64,000 nucleotides of DNA from Armatimonadota bacterium (GTDB lineage: Bacteria; Armatimonadota; Fimbriimonadia; Fimbriimonadales; Fimbriimonadaceae). Shown here in pieces: positions 1 through 8,699 of this stretch. The position numbers were made by a program, and so were the translations under genes. Location of the stretch: NCBI GenBank assembly GCA_027451905.1, contig DAIDHV010000003.1, forward strand, positions 124,001 to 188,000. The letters run 5' to 3'. Numbering within the stretch: the first letter of the stretch is position 1; every line of letters starts with the position of its first letter. Below the pieces are notes generated by a model, which did no database searches, was not told the origin of the DNA, and saw only the letters and a program-made list of their open reading frames with translations.

Positions 1-1012
1 CATAGGACGAGCCAGTGTAGGTGCTTAAAATCTGATCGCCGGGGGCAACAACCGTCACCCAAGGTCCATAGTTGCTGTAAGATGCGAGGCGATCATTTTG
101 GGTTGACGCGCCTACACTGACAACGCCGAGGTCGTTGGCGGGATAAAAAATCTCTAAAGCACCATCGTTGCCACAAGCGGCAACGCACATGACCCCTTTG
201 CTGTTGGCATAATTGATGGCGTCTTGCTCTTCTGGAGAATAGGTGGTACCGCCAAGGCTAAGGTTAATGACGTTCGCACCATTGTTGACGGCAAAGGTAA
301 TGCCGCTTGAGATGTCGGAATCGTATCCGTTTCCGCTGCTGTCCAAGACCTTTACCGGCATGATTTCTGAGTTTGGGCAGAGTCCCGCAATGCCAATACC
401 GTTATCAACTCCGGCTCCAATTATTCCCGCAACATGGGTTCCGTGGCCATTATCATCGTTCGGAGTATTGCCAGGAGACAGGATATTGGCTCCGGAAATA
501 ACATCCAGTCTTCCAGAAAACTCGGGGTGGGTTAGTTGAACCCCTGTATCGACCACTGCAATGACTTCTGACTGCAAACCGAGCGTGAAATTCCAAGCAT
601 TTTGCATCCCCATCAGCACGGGACCATATTGCTGGGGCCAATCAGGATCGGTTGGAGTGAACTGTGCCTTGCGGATGTAATCAGGTTGGCAAGCTTCAAC
701 CCCAGGCGTAGAACGGAGCTTTTGAATGGCCTCTGAAACCGTAAGCCAAGAAGGAAGCCTGAAGCAATACCAGTTGATGTTGGAGTTATAGGAAATGACG
801 GATGAACTGAGGCCAACTTCCCCGAAAACGCCTCGAATACCACTATAAGAGTTGAACTTAACAAGAATACGATCTGGGCTGTACGGTTCTGAGCCGCCAA
901 CTGGATTTGGGACACCCCTGAAACCGGTGCCTCCGCCAGGGTGAAAAATTTGGCAAAAAGAGAAACTTGATGCCAAAATGCCCACCGCTGCTAAAGATAG
1001 CCTCAAATTCAT
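1..1012 (-). CDS. Subtilisin-like serine protease (S8), C-terminus cut by window edge
   Basis: Secreted endopeptidase of the subtilase family. The reading frame is open from ATG at 1012 down to base 1, about 337 codons. It starts with a signal peptide (about residues 1-20) and a propeptide of the thermitase/fervidolysin kind (about 45-115). The catalytic Asp is seen in AVVDTG (D155) and the catalytic His in NGHGTHVAG (H190). The oxyanion Asn region (ACGND) follows near residue 283. The catalytic Ser motif (GTSMA) should lie just beyond the window edge, so the gene is truncated by the window and not shown to be broken. The start has only a weak ribosome site. Substrate is unknown. Confidence 0.9.
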   Translation of the reverse strand, partial: MNLRLSLAAVGILASSFSFCQIFHPGGGTGFRGVPNPVGGSEPYSPDRILVKFNSYSGIRGVFGEVGLSSSVISYNSNINWYCFRLPSWLTVSEAIQKLRSTPGVEACQPDYIRKAQFTPTDPDWPQQYGPVLMGMQNAWNFTLGLQSEVIAVVDTGVQLTHPEFSGRLDVISGANILSPGNTPNDDNGHGTHVAGIIGAGVDNGIGIAGLCPNSEIMPVKVLDSSGNGYDSDISSGITFAVNNGANVINLSLGGTTYSPEEQDAINYANSKGVMCVAACGNDGALEIFYPANDLGVVSVGASTQNDRLASYSNYGPWVTVVAPGDQILSTYTGSSY

Positions 1013-1124
1013 TTCACTTAATTAACGAAGATTTCTGGCAAACAGTCACTGAATACCAAATTAAACGACAATCTTTGGCTTAAAGATGAAGTTTTATGAA
1101 TTCTTTTACAGTTTTAGGGTTCCG

Positions 1125-2033
1125 CTAAGACTTTGATGGCGGATTTGCAACGTAATTGCCGCCTCTACATGCCTTGAGATAATTCAATCCGTGAACCTGA
1201 CCTGTCATTTCTAATTCGCCAGAGTAAATCGGATCGTGCCAGCCTTCAATGTCAATAGCACCTTCAAACCCGCCATGTCGAAGGATCGTGATAACGTCCG
1301 TCCAATTGGTGTCTCCAAAGCCGGGTGTTCGGTGCCAAACCACACTTTTGCCGCCACGGATTCCTTCCGTATGGATGACATCCCATAAGACAGTTGCGTC
1401 TTTACCGTGGACGTGGTGAACCTTGTGGACCCACTTTCGGAGCTGTGGGATGGGTTGAATTAATGAGACCATCTGATGGCACGGCTCCCATTCCAAACCC
1501 AGTGCGGGGCTAGAGACTTCGTTAAACATCATTTCCCATGCTCGTGGTGAGTGGGCAATATTCCATTTGGGCCGATCCCAAGTGCCGCCCATGTCGCAGT
1601 TTTCAAAAGCAATTTTCAGATCGTGATCTTCTGCTAAAGCAGCAAGCTCGGTGAAAACCTCTTTGAATTTTCCCATGCTTTGGTCTACCGGTCGGTCTTC
1701 TAGTGCTCCGGCAAATCCACAAATGACTTTGGCTCCAAATAGATGAGCGCTTTTGATCAAGGTGCGCCAATGAGCAACGGTGGCTTCTGACTGAAGGGGA
1801 TTGGAGTAAATTCCAAGGGAACTTATGATGGCTTGGTCTCCAAGGAGGTCTTGCACTTCATGGGCAGTTGCTTCGAGGTCAATCCCGTCCGCAGACCCAC
1901 AGGTTAGTTCAAAGGATTCAAAGCCGTGAGACAGAATGTGGCCCAAGTATTCAGCACCACGATCCAGAGGGGCAAGAGTGCCGATGCGGATATCTTTGTG
2001 GTCAATAGATTGAGAATGGTTTGTTGGGCTCAT
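1125..2033 (-). CDS. Sugar phosphate isomerase/epimerase-like TIM barrel protein
   Basis: Belongs to the xylose-isomerase-like TIM barrel superfamily (IolE / hydroxypyruvate isomerase type), usually a divalent-metal-dependent sugar isomerase or epimerase. Numbered from a GTG at 2075, likely metal ligands are the Glu of ENCD (158), the LEWEPCH segment (194-200), HVHGKD (221-226) and the Glu of IDIEGW (277). I prefer ATG at 2033. The GTG at 2075 adds 14 residues outside the barrel and leaves only 30 bp to the divergent gene, whereas 2033 leaves 72 bp for promoters. The substrate cannot be told from sequence. Confidence 0.8.
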   Translation of the reverse strand: MSPTNHSQSIDHKDIRIGTLAPLDRGAEYLGHILSHGFESFELTCGSADGIDLEATAHEVQDLLGDQAIISSLGIYSNPLQSEATVAHWRTLIKSAHLFGAKVICGFAGALEDRPVDQSMGKFKEVFTELAALAEDHDLKIAFENCDMGGTWDRPKWNIAHSPRAWEMMFNEVSSPALGLEWEPCHQMVSLIQPIPQLRKWVHKVHHVHGKDATVLWDVIHTEGIRGGKSVVWHRTPGFGDTNWTDVITILRHGGFEGAIDIEGWHDPIYSGELEMTGQVHGLNYLKACRGGNYVANPPSKS

Positions 2034-2105
2034 ACCAATAACTGTACCGCCGTGACCGGCTCTCAATTGCACCACTTTGTTAGGTGGTGAACGTCTTGTT
2101 AAATT

Positions 2106-4412
2106 GTGCTTATTTGCTTACCCATGTCCCTGAGTCTTCAGCAGTCCCCCACTGTGCTGTTCCACCGAAACTATGTAAATTTAATCAATGGCACTGAATT
2201 TGGGGAGAACTCGGTTTCAGTCTCGTCTGATGGGACATCCAGCTACAAAGCAGACATCCACCTTGCTTCCATCAATATCAGTGAGGTGCTAACAACCCAT
2301 TCCAAAGAAGGCGAAGTTGTTAATTACTCCTTTGACGTTTTTCAGAGCAATAGCCACACGAGTTTTGATTGGGATGGAAAAACCCTAAAAATTGATTCGA
2401 AGCAAGGCAAGAAGTCATTGCCTTTCCCCGCCAGCCAAATGCCGAAGGTGTGGTTTGCAAATTATATAGGAGGAGTCTTTAATTCCTTTTCTAGCCTCGA
2501 TTGGAAGCAAGACCAGAGCCAGATGACGTTCTCCACGTTCTTGGTGGATGGTCAGGGGTTGAATCCTTTAACCGTTCAGAAAATAAGTAGCCATAGTTAC
2601 AAAGTTGGCAATGAAGTGCTCATGGCTTCTGGATATAAGGTCTCCATTGCTGGTATCTCCGCAAGCCTATATTTTGGCCCAAAGGGCCATTTTGTGGGTG
2701 AATTGGTGCCTTCTCAGAACTACGAGATATTAGAATCGGGGGTGACGGGGCTGTTTGATGATCCAATTGCCAAATATCCGGAGCTAAGTCAATCCAAGTA
2801 TGACGTTCAGACAATAAAGAAACTGGTTTGTGTGACTCGGGATGGGACGAAGTTGGTTGCAAGCGCAGTTCTGCCAACCAAGCCCGGAAAGTGGCCGATT
2901 ATATTAGAAAGGACGCCCTACGGCCGTGCGGCTAGCCTTACCGATGGTATGTTTTACGCCCCACGTGGGTATGCGGTTATTGTTCAAGATGTGAGGGGAA
3001 CCGGAGACAGCGGCGGCAAATTTGATCCCTTCATCAATGAAGAAAAGGACGGGTATGACACTGTGCAATGGGCAGCTCATTTACCATTTTCAGACGGAAA
3101 GGTAGGAATGATCGGAGGCAGTTATCTGGGGGCAGTGCAATGGCAGGCAGCTGTGACCAAACCTCCCGCCCTCAAGTGCATCGTGCCAGAGGTTTCACCA
3201 CCGGATGCTTTCCATAATTTTCCCTATGAATATGGAGTCTTTATGCTTTATCCATCATTGTGGTGGGGCAATATTGTTAAGGGTAAGAACGCAGACTTGC
3301 AATTGATTTCGAGTACTCCGAAAGACCCAAAGGGGCTGCTTGAACTTCCTTTGACCAAGGTTCCCAAGGCTACGTTGGGGGTTGAGATCCCGTTCTTTAA
3401 GGACTGGCTGAGCAGGGATGGACTTGATCAATGGAAAGGATTTGACTTTGAAAAAGACCTGTTGAAATCCAAAATTCCTGCCCTTCAGATCAGCGGCTGG
3501 TGGGATGGTGATGGAATTGGCACGGATTTGCATTGGCTCAAGATGAGGGCAGCCGGTCGCAAAAACCAGTGGCTGATCGAGGGCCCGTGGGTCCATGCTT
3601 TTGATCGAACCACAATTGTTGATGACCAGAATTATGGTCCTGGATCGATTATAGACTTGGATCCAATTGACCTGCGGTTTTTTGATCACTACCTGAAAGG
3701 GAAGCATGATGGCTGGTTGAAGCAGCCCAAGGTTCGATACTTTGTTATGGGGCAAAACCAGTGGCACATTGCCCAAGATTTTCCTGATCCGGCTGCAAAA
3801 TCCAGCATGCTTTACTTAAACAAGGGTCATAACCTCGAGGCAAAACCTGGTCATGGAAGCGAATCCTATCGGTACGATCCCAGTAAAGATACCAGTCTTC
3901 ACGAGGTGGGTAGAAATCCCCTAATAACATCGGGAGCCTTGCACTGCAACTTGCCAGGTTTGGGCAAAGGGCTTTACTTTGAAAGCAAGCCGTTTGCCAA
4001 ATCACAAATCATTGAAGGTCCTTACCACGTAAACCTGTGGGTCAAGATCAACCGACCCTCTGCGGACTTATTTGTTTATTTGGTTAAGATTTGGGCAAAT
4101 CACAAAATCGAGGTCATTGACGTTCCGGGCAAGTTGAATCTTTCGTATGCAAAGACCTTACAGCACCCTAGCAATGTAAGGCCGGGAGTTGTGTACCACG
4201 TGAGCCTTTTCCCTTGGATGTCGGCGGTTGAGTTTAAGAAGGGTCAAAAGCTTGCTCTGATTGTCACCAGCAGTGAGTTTCCGATGATGGCAAGGAACCT
4301 CAACACCGGTCAGCCAATTCTTACTGGCACCAAGATGGAGCCGGTTAAGGTGACTTTGCTATATGGCAAAGACAATCCAAGTTCATTTTCATTTTACAAA
4401 ATGGCGCCTTGA
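2106..4412 (+). CDS. X-Pro dipeptidyl-peptidase / CocE-NonD family alpha/beta hydrolase
   Basis: Serine hydrolase of the S15/CocE group, acting on acyl bonds of peptides or esters. From a GTG start (a stop lies two codons upstream) it has 768 residues. The first 220 or so form a divergent extra N-terminal region. The alpha/beta hydrolase core begins near residue 240 with RTPYGR and VQDVRGTGDSGG. The nucleophile is Ser in GGSYLG (S339), with the acid probably D467 (SGWWDGDG) and His H497 (GPWVHAFD). A C-terminal jelly-roll follows from about 580 to the end. The N-terminus is hydrophobic but lacks basic residues, so export is uncertain. Confidence 0.85.
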   Translation: MLICLPMSLSLQQSPTVLFHRNYVNLINGTEFGENSVSVSSDGTSSYKADIHLASINISEVLTTHSKEGEVVNYSFDVFQSNSHTSFDWDGKTLKIDSKQGKKSLPFPASQMPKVWFANYIGGVFNSFSSLDWKQDQSQMTFSTFLVDGQGLNPLTVQKISSHSYKVGNEVLMASGYKVSIAGISASLYFGPKGHFVGELVPSQNYEILESGVTGLFDDPIAKYPELSQSKYDVQTIKKLVCVTRDGTKLVASAVLPTKPGKWPIILERTPYGRAASLTDGMFYAPRGYAVIVQDVRGTGDSGGKFDPFINEEKDGYDTVQWAAHLPFSDGKVGMIGGSYLGAVQWQAAVTKPPALKCIVPEVSPPDAFHNFPYEYGVFMLYPSLWWGNIVKGKNADLQLISSTPKDPKGLLELPLTKVPKATLGVEIPFFKDWLSRDGLDQWKGFDFEKDLLKSKIPALQISGWWDGDGIGTDLHWLKMRAAGRKNQWLIEGPWVHAFDRTTIVDDQNYGPGSIIDLDPIDLRFFDHYLKGKHDGWLKQPKVRYFVMGQNQWHIAQDFPDPAAKSSMLYLNKGHNLEAKPGHGSESYRYDPSKDTSLHEVGRNPLITSGALHCNLPGLGKGLYFESKPFAKSQIIEGPYHVNLWVKINRPSADLFVYLVKIWANHKIEVIDVPGKLNLSYAKTLQHPSNVRPGVVYHVSLFPWMSAVEFKKGQKLALIVTSSEFPMMARNLNTGQPILTGTKMEPVKVTLLYGKDNPSSFSFYKMAP

Positions 4413-4528
4413 TCAAGGTTATTGACCTCATATTGCAATTTGGGGCAAAAATTAACCGGTTTTGTGACAAGATTCTCTTAGAAAATGTGATTTCTGGTAT
4501 TTTTACTAGGTGTGTGTAGGCAAATGCT

Positions 4529-4537
4529 TGTTATACT
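4529..4537 (+). promoter_or_regulatory. Candidate extended -10 promoter of the PEP-CTERM gene
   Basis: TG-T-TATACT reads as an extended -10 element 37 bp before the ATG at 4574. No good -35 is seen, which is usual for extended -10 promoters. The start codon has a clear ribosome site (GGGGA, 7 bp before ATG). Confidence 0.45.
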
Positions 4538-4573
4538 AAATCTAGTTCGCAGCGTTGCAACTGGGGAATTGAA

Positions 4574-5197
4574 ATGAAACACTTATCAAAAACATTAGGG
4601 ATCTTGGCATTAACGTCGGCAGTTGGCTTTGCCGGAGCTCAAGTTATTGTCTATAACAACTTAGGAAATCCGCCAAGCTGGGACGGCTCAGTTGGCTGGA
4701 CTATTAGCGGCATTAATGATGGTCAGACTATCTTGATGCCCTTCACCGTCTCTGCGGCAGGATCGATTTCTGAACTCGACGCGGCCATCTCTTTGCAGAC
4801 TGCTAACCCAAATGGAGGCATGTTTGTAAATATCTGGTCTTCGTCTGGTGGTGCTCCTGCTTCCATTATTGCGACGTCTGGTACCAGAAATGACCCAAAT
4901 ACTTCTGGCTTAGATGCCTTTGTCTTTGGCGGAAACACCAACCTCACAACAGGTCAAACCTACTTTGCGCAGCTTGCGACAACTTCAACCTCGGATGCAA
5001 AAGGAGCATGGTATTACGTTACCGGCGATCCAGCAACTACTTTTTATTACACGGAGAGTGGAACCTCACATAGCTATAACGGACCTGAGTCAGCCTTCCG
5101 AGTTTTTGTAGCCCAGTCAGTCCCAGAACCAGCTTCTTTTGTTGCTCTAGGAATTGGTTTGGTCGGTTTAGTTAGCCGCCGACGCCGCAAAGCTTAA
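4574..5197 (+). CDS. PEP-CTERM sorting domain protein
   Basis: Exported surface protein of 207 residues. It has a signal peptide (1-22, cleavage after FAGA) and a body of short beta-rich, Ser/Thr/Asn/Gly-rich sequence. The C-terminal sorting signal (about 183-207) contains VPEP, one hydrophobic helix and an RRRRKA tail. In known systems such tails are cut by exosortase (EpsH family) and the protein is delivered to the surface or the exopolysaccharide matrix. No exosortase gene is in this window. The central domain is not recognised. The transcript probably ends at the hairpin at 5240-5276. Confidence 0.88.
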   Translation: MKHLSKTLGILALTSAVGFAGAQVIVYNNLGNPPSWDGSVGWTISGINDGQTILMPFTVSAAGSISELDAAISLQTANPNGGMFVNIWSSSGGAPASIIATSGTRNDPNTSGLDAFVFGGNTNLTTGQTYFAQLATTSTSDAKGAWYYVTGDPATTFYYTESGTSHSYNGPESAFRVFVAQSVPEPASFVALGIGLVGLVSRRRRKA

Positions 5198-5239
5198 GGA
5201 TCAAATCGCGGGCATGCAAGCAAGGGCATGCTAGCAAAA

Positions 5240-5276
5240 AAAGGGGCTGTCTCCTTTCGGGACAGCCCCTTTCATT
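5240..5276. terminator. Bidirectional intrinsic terminator
   Basis: A 12-bp stem (AAAGGGGCTGTC / GACAGCCCCTTT) with a 9-nt loop, preceded by an A-run and followed by a T-rich stretch. It sits between two convergent genes and can serve both strands. Confidence 0.9.
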
Positions 5277-5302
5277 TTTGCCAAAGCTAGTTTGGCTTTA
5301 GA

Positions 5303-6166
5303 CTAGCGTCCGCCAGGGCGGCCTACCGCCTCAACAAAAGATCGAACTGCCGATCTTTGCGATTTATCCAGCAAGTTCATCGCCGTCTGATGGCTGGAGA
5401 GTGGGTCACCATTGTGAATCGCGGCCAGCTCTCTGACTTGGGAATGAGATAGGTGGAGCACACTATACAGTTCAGCGGGGATTCCTGCTCTCTGCATGGC
5501 ATTGAGGGTTCTAATCAGGTTCACCGCTTCTTGATTCTGGCTAGATGTCAGGATTGATTTGACCTTGTGATCAATCATTTGGTCCATTTGTCCAAATCCA
5601 CCGGGACCACCCTGGGGACGATTGAACCCACCTGGGCCACCCTGAGGCGGAGGGCCGCCCTGGGGACCATGGAACCCACCGGGACCACCCTGAGGCGGAG
5701 GGCCACCTTGGGGTCCACCGAATCCCCCGGGACCACCCTGAGGCGGAGGGCCGCCTTGGGGTCCACCGAACCCATCGGGACCGCCCTGGGGCGGAGGGCC
5801 GCCTTGGGGTCCACCGAACCCACCGTCACCACCCGGTCGAGGTCCGCCGAATCCGCCGGGACCGCCTTGACCGCGTCCAAAGCCGCCGCTACCCATCGGG
5901 CCCCTCATCATGGAATGATGATGCAAGGCATCAATTTCAGCGGCTTGAAGCGGGCTAAGATGCAATCCCGCGATTAGCGAGGTTATCGGCGCGTTGCCAA
6001 GATCAATTCGGGGCGGCATCATTCTTCCAAATTGGCGGGGTCCACCTTGGCCTCTTCCACCTAGGGGTCCCTGATTGGCAACAGAAAAAGCCGAGAGCAA
6101 GGTGATTCCACTCACTGCAACGCCGAGAGCCAGGACTTTGATCGTCTGGGTTTTGTTCCTTTTCAT
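5303..6166 (-). CDS. Exported Gly/Pro/Gln-repeat protein with LTxxQ-like (Spy/CpxP-like) segments
   Basis: I place the start at ATG 6166, which has a strong ribosome site (AAAGGAG). An ORF extension to 6322 would run into the divergent regulator gene. The 287-residue protein has a signal peptide (about 1-30, ending FSVANQ). Two LTxxQ-like motifs, LHLSPLQ (68-74) and LHLSHSQ (237-243), flank a low-complexity centre. That centre holds four 16-residue repeats of the type GGPQGGPPPQGGPGGF plus a partial one (118-191). LTxxQ motifs mark the Spy/CpxP periplasmic chaperone/repressor family. The gene is divergent from a two-component system, as cpxP is from cpxRA. The assignment to that family is inferred; the repeats are seen directly. 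Confidence 0.7.
   Translation of the reverse strand: MKRNKTQTIKVLALGVAVSGITLLSAFSVANQGPLGGRGQGGPRQFGRMMPPRIDLGNAPITSLIAGLHLSPLQAAEIDALHHHSMMRGPMGSGGFGRGQGGPGGFGGPRPGGDGGFGGPQGGPPPQGGPDGFGGPQGGPPPQGGPGGFGGPQGGPPPQGGPGGFHGPQGGPPPQGGPGGFNRPQGGPGGFGQMDQMIDHKVKSILTSSQNQEAVNLIRTLNAMQRAGIPAELYSVLHLSHSQVRELAAIHNGDPLSSHQTAMNLLDKSQRSAVRSFVEAVGRPGGR
5594..5815 (-). repeat. 48-bp in-frame tandem repeat, about 4.6 copies
   Basis: Imperfect 48-bp units inside the Gly/Pro-rich protein gene; each encodes 16 residues. Copies differ mainly at third codon positions and at DGF/GGF and GGP/HGP/NRP. Copy number could vary between strains by slippage. Confidence 0.85.
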
Positions 6167-6331
6167 TTTTCTCCTTTGCGCTATTTGAGGCGCTCGGATC
6201 CTTTTGATCCTTGCCAATACTATCGTCTGGAAAGGTGAAAGCAACCTTAAAAATCGCGTAATATTGTGTTCTGAACAATTTTTAGCAATTTTAATGAAAT
6301 TTTCATGTTTGAAACCTATCATAAGGCAACA

Positions 6332-7018
6332 ATGAAAATCCTAGTCGTGGAAGATGATCCGGGTATTGCAAGCCTTATATCACGGGCTTTAGAAAGTGAC
6401 GGATATCAGGTCTCCGTAGAGCATCGGGGAGACACCGGTTTGGATCGAGCTAAGTCAGAAGCGTTTGACTTGATCATTTTAGACGTGATGCTTCCTGGTA
6501 AAAATGGGTTTGAATTTGCCCAAGAGTTTCGGTGGAGCAAGAGACTTACTCCCATTCTCATGCTAACGGCAAGAGACGAGATCAAGGATCGGGTCAAGGG
6601 ATTAGACGCAGGAGCCGACGATTACTTGCCAAAGCCCTTTGATGTTTCTGAGCTTTTGGCGAGAACTCGGGCTCAGTTGAGAAGAGACAAATCAAATCGA
6701 GTGCGCTTAATCAGGGTTGCCGATTTAGAAATAGACACTGTCAAGCATGTTGTTGTGCGGGCTGGCAAAAACATTGTCTTGACCAAACGGGAGTTTGATC
6801 TTTTGGTAGCCTTAGCCAGTAATGAGGGACGCGTGCTGACAAGAGATATCATTTTGAATTCGGTTTGGCCGAATAACGAGGCGCTTTCCAACACGATTGA
6901 AGTCTATGTTGCATTTTTGAGGAAAAAAATAGACGGGCCCTATCAAAAGAAGCTTATTCATACTGTCCGAAGTTTAGGCTACTGTTTGGAGGATCAGGAC
7001 CGACCCCTTGACTCATGA
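6332..7018 (+). CDS. OmpR-family response regulator
   Basis: DNA-binding response regulator of 228 residues. The receiver domain (1-120) has acidic residues EDD at 7-9, phosphoacceptor D51 (ILDVMLPG), a Thr in LTARDE and Lys in LPKPFD. A winged-helix output domain (about 128-225) follows, with the LTKREFDLL and YVAFLRKKI segments. ATG at 6332 (AAGG upstream, family-like MKILVVEDD) is preferred to ATG at 6305. The stop overlaps the kinase start (ATGA), so the two are translationally coupled. Targets probably include the divergent Gly/Pro-repeat gene; this is inferred from position only. Confidence 0.93.
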   Translation: MKILVVEDDPGIASLISRALESDGYQVSVEHRGDTGLDRAKSEAFDLIILDVMLPGKNGFEFAQEFRWSKRLTPILMLTARDEIKDRVKGLDAGADDYLPKPFDVSELLARTRAQLRRDKSNRVRLIRVADLEIDTVKHVVVRAGKNIVLTKREFDLLVALASNEGRVLTRDIILNSVWPNNEALSNTIEVYVAFLRKKIDGPYQKKLIHTVRSLGYCLEDQDRPLDS

Positions 7019-8697
7019 GCATCCGGCTCAAACTGATTGTCATCAATTCGCTAGGAATTCTAGCCGTGTTGCTGCTGTTTGGCTTGGCAACGCGCACCCT
7101 TGTTTGGCATCTGGGAATTGACCAAGTCCAGCAAAACCTTAGAATCCAAAGTCGGCCCTTTATTGGTCAGCCACCGGGTGGACCACCGCCTAGGCAGCCT
7201 GGATTTCCTAGAAATCCGGGACCTCCTCAAGGCAACACTAAGAGCATGGCGGGGCAGAGTTCTCAGCCTCCTAAGCCTTCGGACTTTTCGCTTGGCAAAT
7301 CTCAGCACCAGACTCAACCTTGGCAGCGCCCACCCCCAGACAGAGGTCCTTTGGGATATGGAACTGTGCCTGGCGGAGGGCCTGGTGGCCCCGGTGGTGA
7401 TCACGGGCCGGGTAGGGGCCCTGGCCCCTACGGCGGCGGTCCCGGTCCCGGTCCCGGCGGACCAGGTGGAGGAGCGGGTCCCAATGGCGGTCCCAATGGC
7501 GGACCTTTTGGAATGGCGAACTTTCCAAAAACGGAATCCATAGTTAACGTCCCATCCGCGAACCACGCCAATTTGGCAAGTCTATTGCCAGTAAGCAAAG
7601 ACTTAGTTGAAGCCGCAAAAAGTAACGGAAGCACCTTTGGTGTCCAAAGTTTGGATGGCGCCAACTACGAGTTGATTTATTTTCGATTCGGGCCCCCTGG
7701 TTCGGCTGGAGTTGCTCGGATGGCGTTACCTTTGGATCAGGTACAGCACGCAGTGCAGTTGATTGACGCCGGTCTGCTCCTCATGATTCCCGCTGCAATT
7801 GGCTTGTCTCTTCTGATCGCCGCCGTTATCACCAAAACCAGCTTGGGGCCGATTAGCAAATTGACCGACCAAGCCAAGAAAATTGATGCGAACCGGCTAG
7901 AGCAACGATTGCCGGAATCGAGCAAAGATGAATTTGGTCAGCTTGGCAAAACCTTGAATGCAATGCTAACCAAGATTGAATCTGGATTTCGAAATCAACA
8001 GAGATTGCTGGAAAATCAGCGAAGATTCACAAGCGACGCGGCTCATGAACTCAAATCTCCATTAACTGTGATCGCGGGAAATGCACAGCTTGCCACCAAC
8101 TCTCAATCGGACCAAGATATTCAAGCTAGTTTGACTGAAATCACGCGAGAATCGGCTTCGATGACCAAAATCGTTCAAGACTTGTTGCTGCTCTCACGGC
8201 TTGAGTCAACCGCAGAGCTGGGCAATCGGGTGACAATCTTGGTGAAGGAAATCCTTGATTCAGCGATTGAAGCCTTAGAACCAGATCGGAGAAATTCGGT
8301 TGTCTTGAGCATTGAGCCGCCGGATTTGTTGTTATTTGTCGAAGAGAATTCTATAAAAAGGCTATTTAGGAACTTGCTAGAGAACGCGCAAAACGCCTCT
8401 GAACCCGGATCAACGATAACCCTTATTGCGCGCGTGAACTCAGATTTAGTGGAGATTCAGGTTCAAGATCAGGGACGAGGGATTCCAGAATCGGCGCTGC
8501 CCCATCTCGGTGAGCGCTTTTATAGGGTTGACGAAGCAAGGACGAGGTCTGCCAAAGAGGGAACTGGCTTGGGGCTTGCGATTTGCAAGGAGATCTTGTC
8601 CCGCCACGGGGGCAATATGGTTATCCAATCGACAGTTGGGGTTGGCACGATTGTCTCCGTCACTCTACCAAGGACAGCCTCCGATCAAATCCTTTGA
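7015..8697 (+). CDS. Sensor histidine kinase with a Gly/Pro-rich periplasmic loop
   Basis: Membrane kinase partner of the preceding regulator, 560 residues. TM1 is at about 8-28 and TM2 at about 251-272. Between them, residues 50-167 are almost wholly Gly/Pro/Gln-rich low complexity (GGPGG, GPGPGPGGP), followed by a short ordered sensor part (170-250). HAMP lies at about 272-325. HisKA carries the phosphorylated His in AHELKSP (H344). HATPase has the N box (LLENAQNAS), G1 (DQGRGIPE), F box (ERFYRVD) and G2 (GTGLGLAI). All kinase residues look intact. The low-complexity loop resembles that of the divergent exported protein. Confidence 0.92.
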   Translation: MSIRLKLIVINSLGILAVLLLFGLATRTLVWHLGIDQVQQNLRIQSRPFIGQPPGGPPPRQPGFPRNPGPPQGNTKSMAGQSSQPPKPSDFSLGKSQHQTQPWQRPPPDRGPLGYGTVPGGGPGGPGGDHGPGRGPGPYGGGPGPGPGGPGGGAGPNGGPNGGPFGMANFPKTESIVNVPSANHANLASLLPVSKDLVEAAKSNGSTFGVQSLDGANYELIYFRFGPPGSAGVARMALPLDQVQHAVQLIDAGLLLMIPAAIGLSLLIAAVITKTSLGPISKLTDQAKKIDANRLEQRLPESSKDEFGQLGKTLNAMLTKIESGFRNQQRLLENQRRFTSDAAHELKSPLTVIAGNAQLATNSQSDQDIQASLTEITRESASMTKIVQDLLLLSRLESTAELGNRVTILVKEILDSAIEALEPDRRNSVVLSIEPPDLLLFVEENSIKRLFRNLLENAQNASEPGSTITLIARVNSDLVEIQVQDQGRGIPESALPHLGERFYRVDEARTRSAKEGTGLGLAICKEILSRHGGNMVIQSTVGVGTIVSVTLPRTASDQIL

Positions 8698-8699
8698 GG

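Noticed and set aside
3255-4005. Minus-strand frames of 173 and 86 codons inside the S15 hydrolase gene
   Set aside because: Antisense shadows; the plus frame carries the full catalytic triad and family motifs.
5594-5815. Regular repeats that could look like a CRISPR array
   Set aside because: Units are contiguous 48-bp in-frame codon repeats without spacers, encoding the Gly/Pro-rich protein.
5567-5977. Long plus-strand and alternative minus-strand frames across the Gly/Pro repeat
   Set aside because: Shadow frames created by the GC-rich repeat; no start signals and only Thr/Leu/Arg-rich low complexity.
7079-7566. Several overlapping frames in the kinase's Gly/Pro-rich segment
   Set aside because: Composition shadows of the true kinase frame, which is continuous and carries all kinase motifs.
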